Positions 9,899-18,043 of a stretch of DNA of 24,796 nt are shown piece after piece. This stretch comes from Asparagopsis taxiformis (taxonomy: Eukaryota > Rhodophyta > Florideophyceae > Bonnemaisoniales > Bonnemaisoniaceae), in NCBI GenBank assembly GCA_030407315.1, contig JALQPE010002776.1:1-24796 (forward strand), in the 5' to 3' direction. A model generated the notes under the pieces. It made no database searches and was not told the DNA's origin. It saw only the letters and a list, made by a program, of their open reading frames with translations. Numbering within the stretch: position 1 is the stretch's first letter; the number at the start of each line of letters is the position of its first letter. A program made the position numbers and the translations under genes.

Positions 9899-11689
9899 CT
9901 AATTCCATGCTCTAAACGCTGTCCCATAATGAACGTAGAGCTCCTGCCCTGGACGGATATCGCGGATTGCACGTACTACAATGATCTTCGGATTTTCTAG
10001 GTCCTTCGCCTTGAGCTTCTTCCCCGTCGAACCGCTGCTGTAGTTCTCGACAAACTCGACGTTGGCCATCCGCCTGGTGTCTTCCGCCGGAGTGTCCTCA
10101 CCTCGCAAATACCGCGGGTCGTTGATGAACTGCGCCGAACAGAACGGAGCCGGAACAATCCAAATTGGATGCTCGATGTTTTCGTCGTCCTCCGCTGTTG
10201 CATACAGCTTGATGGCATACATCAAGAATGTTTCCTTCGTTATCGCCATGTGACCCTCTCCGTACGCGAACCTCATCGACTCCTTGCTCATATCAGAGTA
10301 CACAACAGTTCCGTAGTATGCACATACTTCGTCGCCAACATTAAATGTCTGTTCAGCGAAGAGCCCTCTTCCTGCATTTGGATGCTTAATCAGCGATGGT
10401 CGAACGCTCAATTTTTTCGCAACACAATCGTGTGCCCGCATCACGCGAGGGTTTTCAGTTTGCAACCAGCGGCGCAGGGAAGGTGGCCAATAATGTACCG
10501 GTTTTTCCATGTGCTCGTGCGACGCAATCGACTCTGGGCACAGCTGCCAGAGGTACTGCCGAATATATTTCGGGAACCTCTGGTACAGGGGAAGGCCAGG
10601 TGGGGGTTCGATGATCCTGCGTTCCCTCTGTGTACGCATCGTGACAGAGGGGGACGCCAAGAACTTCTCAGCACTCTGTTTCGCTTCTGTCGTGACCCTC
10701 ATGTCAGTGTTGTTTGAAAGAATTACACGTGACATGACTGCACACAGCTTTGGAAGCGATCGTGCCACACACAATTTGTCCATGTCACTGCCGACGAAAA
10801 CACGGTGCTCAGGCAAGCTCATAGCTGCTTTTCCCGTTGCGAAAGTGCCAGAGAATGGATCGACAACAATATCACCAGGCTGTGAATGCTGGCTGATCAA
10901 CTCCATCATGAGAGCGACGCTCTTCTGCTCTGCACGAACTCTGACCGTAGCACCGGTTGTGCTCCTTGTTCGCCACACCATCTCATTCGAATCGATGGCG
11001 GGCATATTGATGGTGACGTTGCACCACGCCGGGTACGTGCCGTCCATGTATCCGTGGTTCCTATAGGCCACCATCTCGCTTCCGGTCTTGAACGGAACAC
11101 CTCGCTTCCAGAAGTGGATAGCGACCTCTGCCATGTTCATGCGTTGGTACCTCTTCCGCCCCGGCATTTGATAGAGGTGCCCAGGTAGTCGGACAAACAA
11201 CAGAGGTACCTCGTCAACGAAGAAAACTGAATTCCGAACGACGTCCTCCTCCTCCTCGTCCTCCTCCTCCTCATCCGCACTTTCTTCGCCACTGTGCTGC
11301 GATGCTTCGGAGTCCGAATTCATGGACGTAACCTCTTCTTCATCCGACCCGTCATCACTGGCAGCAGCATCGGTTGGGCCTTCTGACTGCGGTCCTTTGT
11401 ACGTTTCCAAGTAATGGAACCATTCGTAGAACTGCAAAACGGAGCAGAACACGATGCCGTGGCCACCGGGGCGCAACAGCTCGTCAAACACTTCGATGCT
11501 AGCCTGCATATCTTCTGCAGTTAGCCTGTCGTACGAAGAGTTGGAATCGTTCCTCTTACGACGAACATTGTAGGGCGGATCAGTCAGAATGAGCTGAACG
11601 TTGCCCGTGATGGGCACGTGTTCTCGGCTCTCGTCGGCACTGACCAAATCTTCGAAAGGGACGTCGTACACCCGGCAATACTGACTCAT
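9899..11689 (-). CDS. DNA amino-methyltransferase fused to SET domain
   Basis: From the ATG at 11689 this is 596 residues. Residues 37-40 are DPPY (motif IV, the catalytic motif of N6-adenine/N4-cytosine DNA methyltransferases), and 277-286 are DPFSGTFATG (motif I, SAM binding). The order IV then I is that of the beta class. Between them lies a very acidic stretch (about 112-150) and a probable target-recognition region. Residues about 435-595 form a SET domain: GRGLF at 440-444, FINDPR at 521-526 with NVEF at 543-546, and GQELYVHYG at 581-589. SET domains transfer methyl groups to protein lysines, usually histone tails. One chain could therefore modify DNA and chromatin. The frame overlaps the preceding frame by ATGA at 11686-11689 and remains open upstream, so it may be the 3' part of a longer gene. 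Confidence 0.85.
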   Translation of the reverse strand: MSQYCRVYDVPFEDLVSADESREHVPITGNVQLILTDPPYNVRRKRNDSNSSYDRLTAEDMQASIEVFDELLRPGGHGIVFCSVLQFYEWFHYLETYKGPQSEGPTDAAASDDGSDEEEVTSMNSDSEASQHSGEESADEEEEDEEEEDVVRNSVFFVDEVPLLFVRLPGHLYQMPGRKRYQRMNMAEVAIHFWKRGVPFKTGSEMVAYRNHGYMDGTYPAWCNVTINMPAIDSNEMVWRTRSTTGATVRVRAEQKSVALMMELISQHSQPGDIVVDPFSGTFATGKAAMSLPEHRVFVGSDMDKLCVARSLPKLCAVMSRVILSNNTDMRVTTEAKQSAEKFLASPSVTMRTQRERRIIEPPPGLPLYQRFPKYIRQYLWQLCPESIASHEHMEKPVHYWPPSLRRWLQTENPRVMRAHDCVAKKLSVRPSLIKHPNAGRGLFAEQTFNVGDEVCAYYGTVVYSDMSKESMRFAYGEGHMAITKETFLMYAIKLYATAEDDENIEHPIWIVPAPFCSAQFINDPRYLRGEDTPAEDTRRMANVEFVENYSSGSTGKKLKAKDLENPKIIVVRAIRDIRPGQELYVHYGTAFRAWN

Positions 11690-12357
11690 TTTCGAAAGAA
11701 AGTCCTTTGCGAGAGCCTGCCCTTCACTTTCCTGCTCTTCTGTCGCATGGGGTGACGGTGACGGGGGAGACGGCCCTTGGGCAGTAAGACTGGTCCTCCC
11801 AGGTCCAAGTTGAAGCCTGGTTGTGTGTCTTGTCGACGGAACCAAACCTCTCCCTCCTGTGTTGCGACGAGTGGGAGTGTCATCAACCGGCTTGGGGACC
11901 TTTTCTGCGTCCGCGGCTTGTGGTGCCGGCGGAGGACAGCCATAACGTCTTCGTCGAGGGTGTCAAAGTACGCTGGCAGCTTGTCCGGATTTCCGCTTGA
12001 CAAGTATATTTCCAGCGCCCCCCAGCGGTCGGACTCCGGCCAGGTGTACAGGTCCGGGTTGACGATAAGAAACTGCAACCGGTCGAAGAACTTCCTCACA
12101 AGGTCCCTAAATGCACTGTGCTGCGCACTGGTTCTTGTCTCTACTTTTCCACCATATCCATCAGGATGAGATAGGGGAGCTTTGTCGTGGTAGAGATCTA
12201 GCTTCTGCTCCATCGGTGCGAATAGACCTTCATCGAGCACGTCAAACCAATGCTCACTGCTGTCGAAAATGATGTACGGCGCCATCAACTCTTCGAAGCT
12301 GGAAAACTTTGCGGCGAAGGCCACATCGGTCCAAGCATGGTATAAAACTTGAACCAC
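11686..12357 (-). CDS. Unknown protein segment upstream of methyltransferase-SET
   Basis: This frame is open for 223 codons, beginning at a GTG. It has the amino-acid texture of a real globular protein (for example APYIIFDSSEHWFDVLDEGL and LQFLIVNPDLYTWPESDRWG), but I recognise no domain. Its last 50 residues are basic and Pro-rich and overlap the methyltransferase frame, where coding character appears to switch. It ends in ATGA overlapping the downstream ATG. There is no convincing ATG of its own, so I read it as a middle part of one gene running from 13099, with a frame change near 12340 at a TTTT run. The alternative is a separate co-transcribed gene. Confidence 0.5.
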   Translation of the reverse strand: MVQVLYHAWTDVAFAAKFSSFEELMAPYIIFDSSEHWFDVLDEGLFAPMEQKLDLYHDKAPLSHPDGYGGKVETRTSAQHSAFRDLVRKFFDRLQFLIVNPDLYTWPESDRWGALEIYLSSGNPDKLPAYFDTLDEDVMAVLRRHHKPRTQKRSPSRLMTLPLVATQEGEVWFRRQDTQPGFNLDLGGPVLLPKGRLPRHRHPMRQKSRKVKGRLSQRTFFRK

Positions 12358-12611
12358 GTAACAAGCTCGATTAGTGCTTTTCCGATGGGCTGGGACGCGT
12401 GCGGCTTCGTTCCCCTCTCGCCGGCCGCGTCGCCTATTCGGCGACGCGGCAGGTTCTTGTTGTGATTTCGGATGATAGACAACGCTTGGAAATACATCAA
12501 TACCTCGAACGTTTCCGGTGGAGCAAGAACGAAGGCGCTTGGTTCCCCGCGCTGCGGCGCCTGTAGTGGCGAAGGAAGCATGTTACATCCAATAAGGAAG
12601 GTCTGCGGCAC
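12285..12611 (-). CDS. Unknown segment, second frame of the methyltransferase chain
   Basis: The coding-like part includes PPETFEVLMYFQALSIIRN, with a basic stretch NLPRRR after it. It follows on from the 12497-13099 frame after a change near 12650, and passes to the 11686-12357 frame near 12340. No domain is recognised and there is no independent good start. The two flanking frame changes go in the same direction (-1) as all others in this chain. It is best read as an internal piece of a larger, frame-broken gene. Confidence 0.4.
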   Translation of the reverse strand: MPQTFLIGCNMLPSPLQAPQRGEPSAFVLAPPETFEVLMYFQALSIIRNHNKNLPRRRIGDAAGERGTKPHASQPIGKALIELVTWFKFYTMLGPMWPSPQSFPASKS

Positions 12612-13099
12612 GATCCCAGAAAGGATGCAGTGCTCAACCCATTGCCCGATACGCTCATCCTGTCTTGAAAACTCGGCAATGGTAATGCCAGACGAACAAT
12701 CTGCTTGGCTCGCTCAACGTTCATCTCTGCCATGACGATTTCGGCAACATCCGCCTCGACTCCAGCATTCTTCGAACGACCGCTGAAGGCCATGCTGAGT
12801 CGACCTTGCAGCGCCAGAAATTGTTCTTCCGTGCCCTGCGCAACCCAAGCGCCAAGGTCCGCGTATGTGAAACCTCCCGGCTTGTCCGTCAAGTCTGCGA
12901 AACTTGAGTGGGCGAATAAATCCAGCAAGAGGCGGAGGAAGTCTTTGCCAGCGAGAGTAGTTTCGCGGGCGGCGCGACCTACGTTTCGACGTGTACCCAT
13001 GTCACTAGAATCCTCCCAAGGGCTAGCGGGTTCGCGCAGAATTGGCACGGTTGCGTCGTCAACGATCGGATTGCTGTTGCGCCTGCGCTTATTCGTCAT
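12497..13099 (-). CDS. N-terminal unknown segment of the methyltransferase chain
   Basis: It starts at an ATG (13099) with a basic N terminus, MTNKRRRN, resembling a nuclear-localisation signal. It then has helical-looking sequence: DFLRLLLDLFAHSSF, TYADLGAWVAQGTEEQFLAL and EADVAEIVMAEMNVERAKQI. Coding character seems to leave this frame near 12650. The last 50 residues, rich in Arg/Ser/Cys, are probably out-of-frame sequence. No domain is recognised. This ATG is the best candidate start for the whole minus-strand gene or gene cluster ending at 9899. Confidence 0.5.
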   Translation of the reverse strand: MTNKRRRNSNPIVDDATVPILREPASPWEDSSDMGTRRNVGRAARETTLAGKDFLRLLLDLFAHSSFADLTDKPGGFTYADLGAWVAQGTEEQFLALQGRLSMAFSGRSKNAGVEADVAEIVMAEMNVERAKQIVRLALPLPSFQDRMSVSGNGLSTASFLGSCRRPSLLDVTCFLRHYRRRSAGNQAPSFLLHRKRSRY

Positions 13100-13440
13100 A
13101 ATGGAATGAGTGGAAATTCGGTACAGGATGGCGACCGCTCGGCGAGACAGTCAAATTTGACGACGTATCTCGTGACGTTTGCACTCTTTCGTGAGGAACA
13201 CTGGTTGATATCGAACGGAACAGAGTATACGGGTACACAGCACTGGAAAGGTCTTGAAACCCGTAACCGGTGTAGGTAATAAGTTGTGACGGATACGTGG
13301 TAGAGAAAATTTTAAAAAGATTGTGATTCCCTGTCTTTGAGTGTTGTACTGCACGGCCGCCATGGCGGCTGTGACTGCAGTCACATAGGTTGTCACAGGT
13401 GCATCACGCTTACCAGGTGAGCGACATCCGGACGGCCACT
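13100..13440. other. Upstream region of the methyltransferase gene chain
   Basis: No gene was seen. This is the interval between the ATG at 13099 (minus) and P copy B, and it probably contains the promoter and leader of the minus-strand chain. A short GC-rich palindromic-looking segment GGCCGCCATGGCGGC occurs near 13356. I recognise no specific promoter element. Confidence 0.4.
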
Positions 13441-13627
13441 GGACATGGGGATGTCCAGCTCAGATGCATTGCTGGCCAGACCAGAAATTCTACAATTTCG
13501 GGCAGAAAAATATTGCAAAAAACATCGATTTCGGGGGTCGATTGTGCCGTACGGCACATCCCCATCTCAAAAACATGTTCACATGTGCATGTTTTTGAGA
13601 ATAGCCCAAATTTTAATTCAAATCAGG
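13441..13627 (+). repeat. P repeat copy B
   Basis: The conserved part begins GATGTCCAGCTCAGATGCAT and ends AATTCAAATCAGG. It contains GTGCCGTACGGCAC at 13544-13557 and a hairpin with 12-bp arms at 13566-13599. It lacks the first part of the repeat. With copy A it brackets the methyltransferase cluster as long inverted repeats whose CAAATCAGG ends point outward. I see no clear matching target-site duplication in the flanks. Confidence 0.9.
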
Positions 13628-13899
13628 ATGCAGATATTCGTCTTCTAGCATTGTCAGAACACATTCGTATAACCACATTTGGAGAACCTGAGCCCAGAGC
13701 TATCGGTTTTGGCGGGAGCTAAGCCATATCTCATATAATCAGTAACTACTTCCCGCCAGCTGAGTGGTGGAACCCCTGCTATTTCTACCAACGAGACATA
13801 CGGGGTGTCAACTCGGCAATCGTATATGATTTGGGTGCTAAATTTATTCAAGAGACGAATGGGCTTCGAAAAGGAGCCCAACAACGTTTCTCTTGTGAT
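13628..13899. other. No feature recognised
   Basis: A minus-strand frame of about 125 codons covers this area and the start of the adjacent repeats. Its sequence shows no domain, and its Gly-rich end is a translation of the tandem repeat. I find nothing I can support as a gene here. Confidence 0.4.
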
Positions 13900-14230
13900 C
13901 CATGGGTATAGGACTATTCTATTCTTCTCCAGGCTTCCACCATAGCCTCCTCCACCTCCGTTAATGGATCGAATATCCGAACCGCACCTCAACATGTTTC
14001 TTCTTGTGATCCATGGGTACTGACATCTCACATGTTCTCCAGGCTTCCACCGTAGCCGCCTCCTCCGCCTCCGTTAATGGCAACAATATCCGAACCGGAC
14101 CTGAACATGTTTCTTCTTCTCATCCATGGGTACTGACATCTCACATGTTCTCAACATGTGAGATGTCAGTACCGAGAAGTTCTCCAGGCTTCCTCCGTAG
14201 CCACCTCCTCCACCTCCGTCTGTGGGAATC
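13900..14230 (+). repeat. Tandem repeats with CCTCC-rich core and a perfect hairpin
   Basis: Three diverged units share the phrases TTCTCCAGGCTTCCACC, a (CCTCCN)-rich core, CGTTAATGG, ATCCGAACC and CATGTTTCTTCTT. They end with CATCCATGGGTACTGACATC. Between units two and three lies a perfect hairpin with 20-bp arms at 14130-14149 and 14153-14172, separated by only CTC. On the minus strand the core translates as repeated GGGGYGGSLE, but I do not consider this a credible gene. Confidence 0.75.
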
Positions 14231-14755
14231 AACACAACATCACCACTGCGTCTTACCCTCACACACATCTCTCCGGGATGAAAACGGACGGACGACATAG
14301 GGTTTGTAGACGTTTAGAATCTTGTTAGAAAAAAGTAAACGAAAGAGAACTTCTCTTTCATTGAATGATATCTCGTCCCTGTCGCAATATGTTCCATTTT
14401 CAATTTCTCGGGTTGCACCCCATCATGGGTGATCAAGGCCTGGATCGAACCCTCCGAGGGTCTTCGATGGATAGGACAGATAGTGGAAGGCTTTTAAGCC
14501 TGTGACCAAGCGGCTATTGATTGGTTGGAGGAAGGAAATTACAGAGGAAATATAGCTGAGTACGGTGCTCGCGATAGCTGTTAGGTTAAAGTCAAATATG
14601 TTTTTCGATTATTTTTCGTACGGAAATGCCTTGGAAAAGACGATGCTTTGTCGTTCTCTTGGAGGGAGTCCGTTGCATTGCACTCAATTCGAGAGCATCG
14701 TCATGAAGGAGAGGATTCTTTCTGCTTGTTAGAATCGGTTTAGAGCAGATAGCTA
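14231..14755. other. Unassigned; possible tRNA-derived sequence on minus strand
   Basis: No protein gene was seen. On the minus strand around 14440-14455 the sequence reads GGGTTCGATCC, a perfect match to the RNA polymerase III B-box consensus GGTTCGANNCC. An A-box-like TAGCCGCTTGG lies about 60 bases upstream, near 14507-14517. A full tRNA cloverleaf is not evident, so a degraded tRNA-derived SINE is more likely than a functional tRNA. Confidence 0.3.
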
Positions 14756-14920
14756 TTGCATTGCTGGCCAGCCCAGAAATTGTAGAATTTCGGGCAGAAA
14801 AATATTGTAAAAAAACTTGATTTCAGCGGTCGATTGTGCCGTACGGCACACCCCCATCTCAAAAACATGTTCACATGTGCATGTTTTTGAGAATAGCCCA
14901 AATTTTAATTCAAATCAGGG
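14756..14920 (+). repeat. P repeat copy C
   Basis: A 5'-truncated copy starting at TTGCATTGCTGGCCAGCCC. It keeps the 14-bp palindrome GTGCCGTACGGCAC, the 12-bp-arm hairpin and the terminus TTCAAATCAGGG. Its 3' flank (GTGTCTAATTTGGCCACAAC) is shared with copy E, so C and E belong to one larger duplicated unit. Confidence 0.9.
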
Positions 14921-15208
14921 TGTCTAATTTGGCCACAACGGCCCCAGGCACCGGAGTGCCGCCCCGCGGGGGTCTCACTGGCTTCTGTAAGCACTAACTG
15001 TGAGGCTAAATGGCGCCGAAAGATGGGTCGATTCCAGGCTCAAGCCTAAGTTATGCTAGGGAGAAATCTCTTCCGTGTTTCATCATGGTCCCGCCTTACT
15101 CCCTCAACACAAACACTACTCACCCATCACGTTACTCATATTCCGTGCACTTTGTATTAGTAGTGAACCCGCCTGCTTAGTTGCTGCAATGCGTGGATGT
15201 AGGCAGCA
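14921..15208 (+). repeat. Spacer repeat S between P copies C and D
   Basis: It begins GTGTCTAATTTGGCCACAAC and contains TCACTGGCTTCTGTAAGCAC and GGGTCGATTCCAGGCTCAA. It then reads TTTCATCATGGTCCCGCC before the next P copy. The same phrases occur in the same order at 20175-20409. The motif GGGTCGATTCC is one mismatch from a polymerase III B box, which hints at a SINE-like origin but is weak. No protein gene was seen. Confidence 0.7.
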
Positions 15209-15415
15209 CACGACCAACCTGAAATGGACGTCCGGTGGATGTCCAGCTCAGATGCACTGCTGGCCAGCCCAGAAATTCTAAAATTTCGGGCACAAAAAAT
15301 ATTGCAAAAAACCTTGATTTGGCGGGTCGATTGTGCCGTACGGCACACCCCCATCTCAAAAACATGTTCACATGTGCATGTTTTTGAGAAGCCCAAATTT
15401 TAACTCAAATCAGGG
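15209..15415 (+). repeat. P repeat copy D
   Basis: An almost full-length copy from CACGACCAACCTGAAATGG to CTCAAATCAGGG. It has the central palindrome and hairpin intact and a small deletion (ATA) after TTTTTGAGAA. Its 3' flank (GGGGTGCTCGC, then CTAGCTTGACAGCTGTAATT) matches the minus-strand flank of copy A, and both lead toward genes. It lies about 340 bases upstream of the ATG at 15760. Confidence 0.9.
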
Positions 15416-15759
15416 TGTCCCCCGGATAAAGGGGTGCTCGCAGCCGCCCCAAAAGCCGCCTAGCTTGACAGCTGTAATTTTAACACATTACACATCAAGG
15501 ACACTGCCTGCTTCACGCCACCTCGTCAGGTTTCGAGAGCCCGACTCGGGCCCGTTCCGAACGGACACTCACATCTCGATTGCCTCTCTTGCATTCCAGC
15601 GGTCACGATAGGTGTGTACCTAACAAATTTCGTTTGTATTGTGTTATTATTTCCAGCGATTGGCGTTCACGACCATTCTTCAAGCAACGTGAAACTACCA
15701 TCCACATCACTCCAATACGTCAACGTCAACCATCTCTTTTCCTTTCCAACTCAACAACC
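15416..15759 (+). promoter_or_regulatory. Probable 5' flank of the 15760 gene
   Basis: The first 75 bases are shared with the flank preceding the coiled-coil gene (minus strand, about 9474-9403): GGGGTGCTCGC-GCC, then CTAGCT-GACAGCTGTAATT. The remainder is CA/CT-rich and leader-like up to CAACAACCATGG at the start codon. A promoter role is inferred from the shared module upstream of two genes. No TATA element is evident. Confidence 0.4.
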
Positions 15760-16128
15760 ATGGCGGATACGCATTTCAGCAGTTTGTTTTCAACGGTTTG
15801 CGGCGATCAAGTGAGCGCGTCAGCGGAGTCGCGCGGACTCAAGCGCGGCGTCGATGTCAATTTGTTTGCGGACGTGGACGGTGCGGCTGTGCATATTGGG
15901 ACGGCTTCGGTGAGCACTGCTGGTGGCGATGTTGGCCTTCCGCGCACGCTGCACAACCACAAGCTGCCGGAAACCGACGAGGCGGACTATATCGTCGTGC
16001 GCAACATTGCGACTAAGGACAAGTTCAAGGACCTCCCGTTCCCGTACATGTTTGATGGCGCCGAGGGACCGCCGGAGACGATGGGTGGAGCATACGCCGC
16101 GGCGTTTACCCTTGGGATACTCGGATGA
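15760..16128 (+). CDS. Small protein or N-terminal segment upstream of ParB-like gene
   Basis: A 122-codon frame starts at an ATG in a strong eukaryotic context (CAACCATGG). It shows coding texture, with ADYIVVRNIATKDKFKDLPF, but no domain I recognise. Its TGA overlaps the ATG of the next frame as ATGA (16125-16128). It could be a separate small protein, or the true N terminus of the ParB-like protein if one base has been lost near 16125. Good context at this ATG and the weak context at 16125 favour the latter, but this is not decided by the sequence. Confidence 0.5.
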   Translation: MADTHFSSLFSTVCGDQVSASAESRGLKRGVDVNLFADVDGAAVHIGTASVSTAGGDVGLPRTLHNHKLPETDEADYIVVRNIATKDKFKDLPFPYMFDGAEGPPETMGGAYAAAFTLGILG

Positions 16129-17438
16129 TGCGCCCCGCTGCGGAGGATGGCCCTAGCGACATTCGTACCCCTGCTGCAGCGTCAAACTTCAACGCAGCGA
16201 CGAACCAGGCCAGCTCGGGACGGATGCCCAGTACCGGTCCAGCAGGCGAAATCACTGGTTCGGGGGGTACGAAGCATCCAGCACGCTCCGTCCCGGTTTC
16301 GGGAGGCACGAAGCGCCCTGCTCGCTCTGCAAGACCCTCCAGTGGAGGCACGAAGCACCCTGCTCGCTCCAACGTCACCGAAGCTACTACGCAGGACGTA
16401 ACCGAGGTGGACGACGAACCGGAGGTGGCGGAAAGCATTCGTGAGCAGCAGGGGACGCAAATTACGGTGCCCAAGTTTGTGACGTCGGATTACGTCGGAG
16501 AAGGAGCGACTGTGTTGGTGAGGCAGCTAGTGGAACCGGCCGTGACCCTTCGGGATGTGAAAGAAGACCACGTGGAGGACCTGCGCAACAATATGTTGGC
16601 TGTGGGGTATGTGAGCTCTTCGCGTATCACTGTGACGGTGCTGAGGTCGCAGAACACGCATCTGCCCGCCGACACGCGTCTGTTCCAGAATGGCAAATTC
16701 CATGCCAATGCGAACGTGACCGTGATCGACGGACTGCATCGTCTCAATGCTATGCATAGCATTGCGGATGACTTCACGCGCCTCACCCGTATGCACAGAA
16801 CCAAGCTGCCACAGGACGCAAACCGCTTGCGCTGGGTTACTCAGCCTCTGGATGTGTACTACCTTCGCCGCAAGGACGACAGTGATCTTCAGCCTCATGA
16901 GATCATCCACAAGAGTGCAGAGTCGAACCATACGACTGGGACGCAACTGACGGAGCGCTCCCTGGTTCGAATCTTGTCGTCCATCCAGCAGTTCATCCGT
17001 ACGATTGCTGTTGCAAATAACGTGGAAAACGCTGGCGACTTGCGTGAGTCTGATGTCATCCGAACATTGTTCGAGGCGCAGTTCATGGGGATGATGAATT
17101 CAACGAACACGGCCCGGCGGTGGACGCGTTTGGCTATAGCAACGCTGAAGCATCCTGTTCTCGACGAAGTGTTGCGTGAGCTGAACAATTCCGAGCGCCG
17201 CAACGAGATTGGGATAACGCACCTGGACCACAAGATAGTGCGCGAGTTGCTGGAAGAAAACTTTGTCTTCGTCTTGCGTGGTCTTTCGGAGTACTTGAAC
17301 CCTGCTCATGGTGGACGTCCGGATGGACGCTTTGACGTGAACGACTTCTATACATACGTCCGTCGCGTGACTGCAATAGCAAATTCTCTGTACGCTGCGT
17401 ATGGGCGCCAAAGAGTATTATGCGCAAGTCATTTCTGA
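16125..17438 (+). CDS. ParB/sulfiredoxin-like domain protein
   Basis: 437 residues. The N-terminal 100 residues are disordered and contain three copies of an SGGTK(H/R)PARS motif (about 46-55, 59-68, 73-82), then an acidic stretch. Residues about 112-215 resemble the ParB/Srx-type fold. The pattern is TLRDVKEDHVEDLRNNM (paired to the usual LR..M..xG), then a strand ITVTVL, and VIDGLHRLNAM at 200-210, which matches the family's (V/I)DGxHR signature. The rest is helical with no named domain. ParB-like domains bind DNA and hydrolyse CTP or cut nucleic acid. In phages and mobile elements they often accompany DNA-modification enzymes. It is followed immediately by frame-shifted sequence leading to the dioxygenase. 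Confidence 0.7.
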   Translation: MMRPAAEDGPSDIRTPAAASNFNAATNQASSGRMPSTGPAGEITGSGGTKHPARSVPVSGGTKRPARSARPSSGGTKHPARSNVTEATTQDVTEVDDEPEVAESIREQQGTQITVPKFVTSDYVGEGATVLVRQLVEPAVTLRDVKEDHVEDLRNNMLAVGYVSSSRITVTVLRSQNTHLPADTRLFQNGKFHANANVTVIDGLHRLNAMHSIADDFTRLTRMHRTKLPQDANRLRWVTQPLDVYYLRRKDDSDLQPHEIIHKSAESNHTTGTQLTERSLVRILSSIQQFIRTIAVANNVENAGDLRESDVIRTLFEAQFMGMMNSTNTARRWTRLAIATLKHPVLDEVLRELNNSERRNEIGITHLDHKIVRELLEENFVFVLRGLSEYLNPAHGGRPDGRFDVNDFYTYVRRVTAIANSLYAAYGRQRVLCASHF

Positions 17439-18043
17439 GCACAGAGATGGCAATTGGGTCGGTTAAGCAGCCGAAGGAGTTGCAATGGCATCTCACCAAT
17501 GCCATTGCAATGTATAGAGGGGACGACCGGAGCAGTGAGGTTCGAATGCGACGGAGAACCACGCGTTTACAGGATTTGGAAACGAACTTGAAAGAGTTTT
17601 TCAATCCGACATTGAAGAAAAGACTAAGGCTCGACGCAAACGCCGCCCTTCTGCTGCCAATGTGAGACTCACTCACAAGAAGCAGCGAAATGTCGAACAT
17701 GAGCCTGCTTCGCATGGCATCCGCCGCCGTTCACAGCGACTTCGCTCGACGGGGAGCACACGCCTCGAGGAAGAAGAGCCGGTTGTGGTACAACAATCCG
17801 CCGGGGAAGAAAGCAGGCCGTTGTTGATAAACCCACCGATCAACAACAAGCCACTGCTTCCGGTGATGAGGTGACGAAGACTCCGCCCGTTCCCCCGATT
17901 CTGCCGTTGAGATTGTCCCCCAAGATAACCAACGTGCTGGTGCGACTCCCTCCAACCAAGAATCTGTCCATACCGCTTCGGACGAGGAAGACAACAGGGT
18001 GCAGACGAGGGCCAAGTCGAAAGCAAGGGGGTCCGCGAAGTGA
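17420..18043 (+). pseudogene. Frame-broken linker between ParB-like and dioxygenase frames
   Basis: Coding-like sequence continues but changes frame repeatedly. One frame (17420-17665) carries DLETNLKEFFNPTLKKRLRL. The next (17662-17874) has RRRSQRLRST and LEEEEPVVV. A third has QQQATASGDEVTKTPPVPP near 17840-17890. A fourth, to the TGA at 18041-18043, is hydrophilic with SVHTASDEEDNRVQTRAKSK. Each apparent change moves to the -1 frame. The content looks like a charged, disordered linker. I read it as one original coding region with several lesions or sequence errors. Overlaps of the form GTGA at 17662, 17871 and 18040 are noted but may be chance. Confidence 0.5.

Noticed and set aside
11686..13099. 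Tyrosine recombinase or second transposase in the methyltransferase chain
   Set aside because: I looked for an R-x-x-R/Y signature and for DDE-type motifs in these frames and saw none.
13654..14298. Two minus-strand frames with Gly-rich GGGGGYGGSLE motifs
   Set aside because: The Gly-rich parts are translations of the CCTCC-rich tandem repeat, and the frames stop and start with the repeat structure. No start context or domain.
14440..14520. Functional tRNA gene on the minus strand
   Set aside because: The B box is perfect, but the A box is weak and I could not fold acceptor, D and anticodon stems. It is kept only as a possible tRNA-derived repeat.
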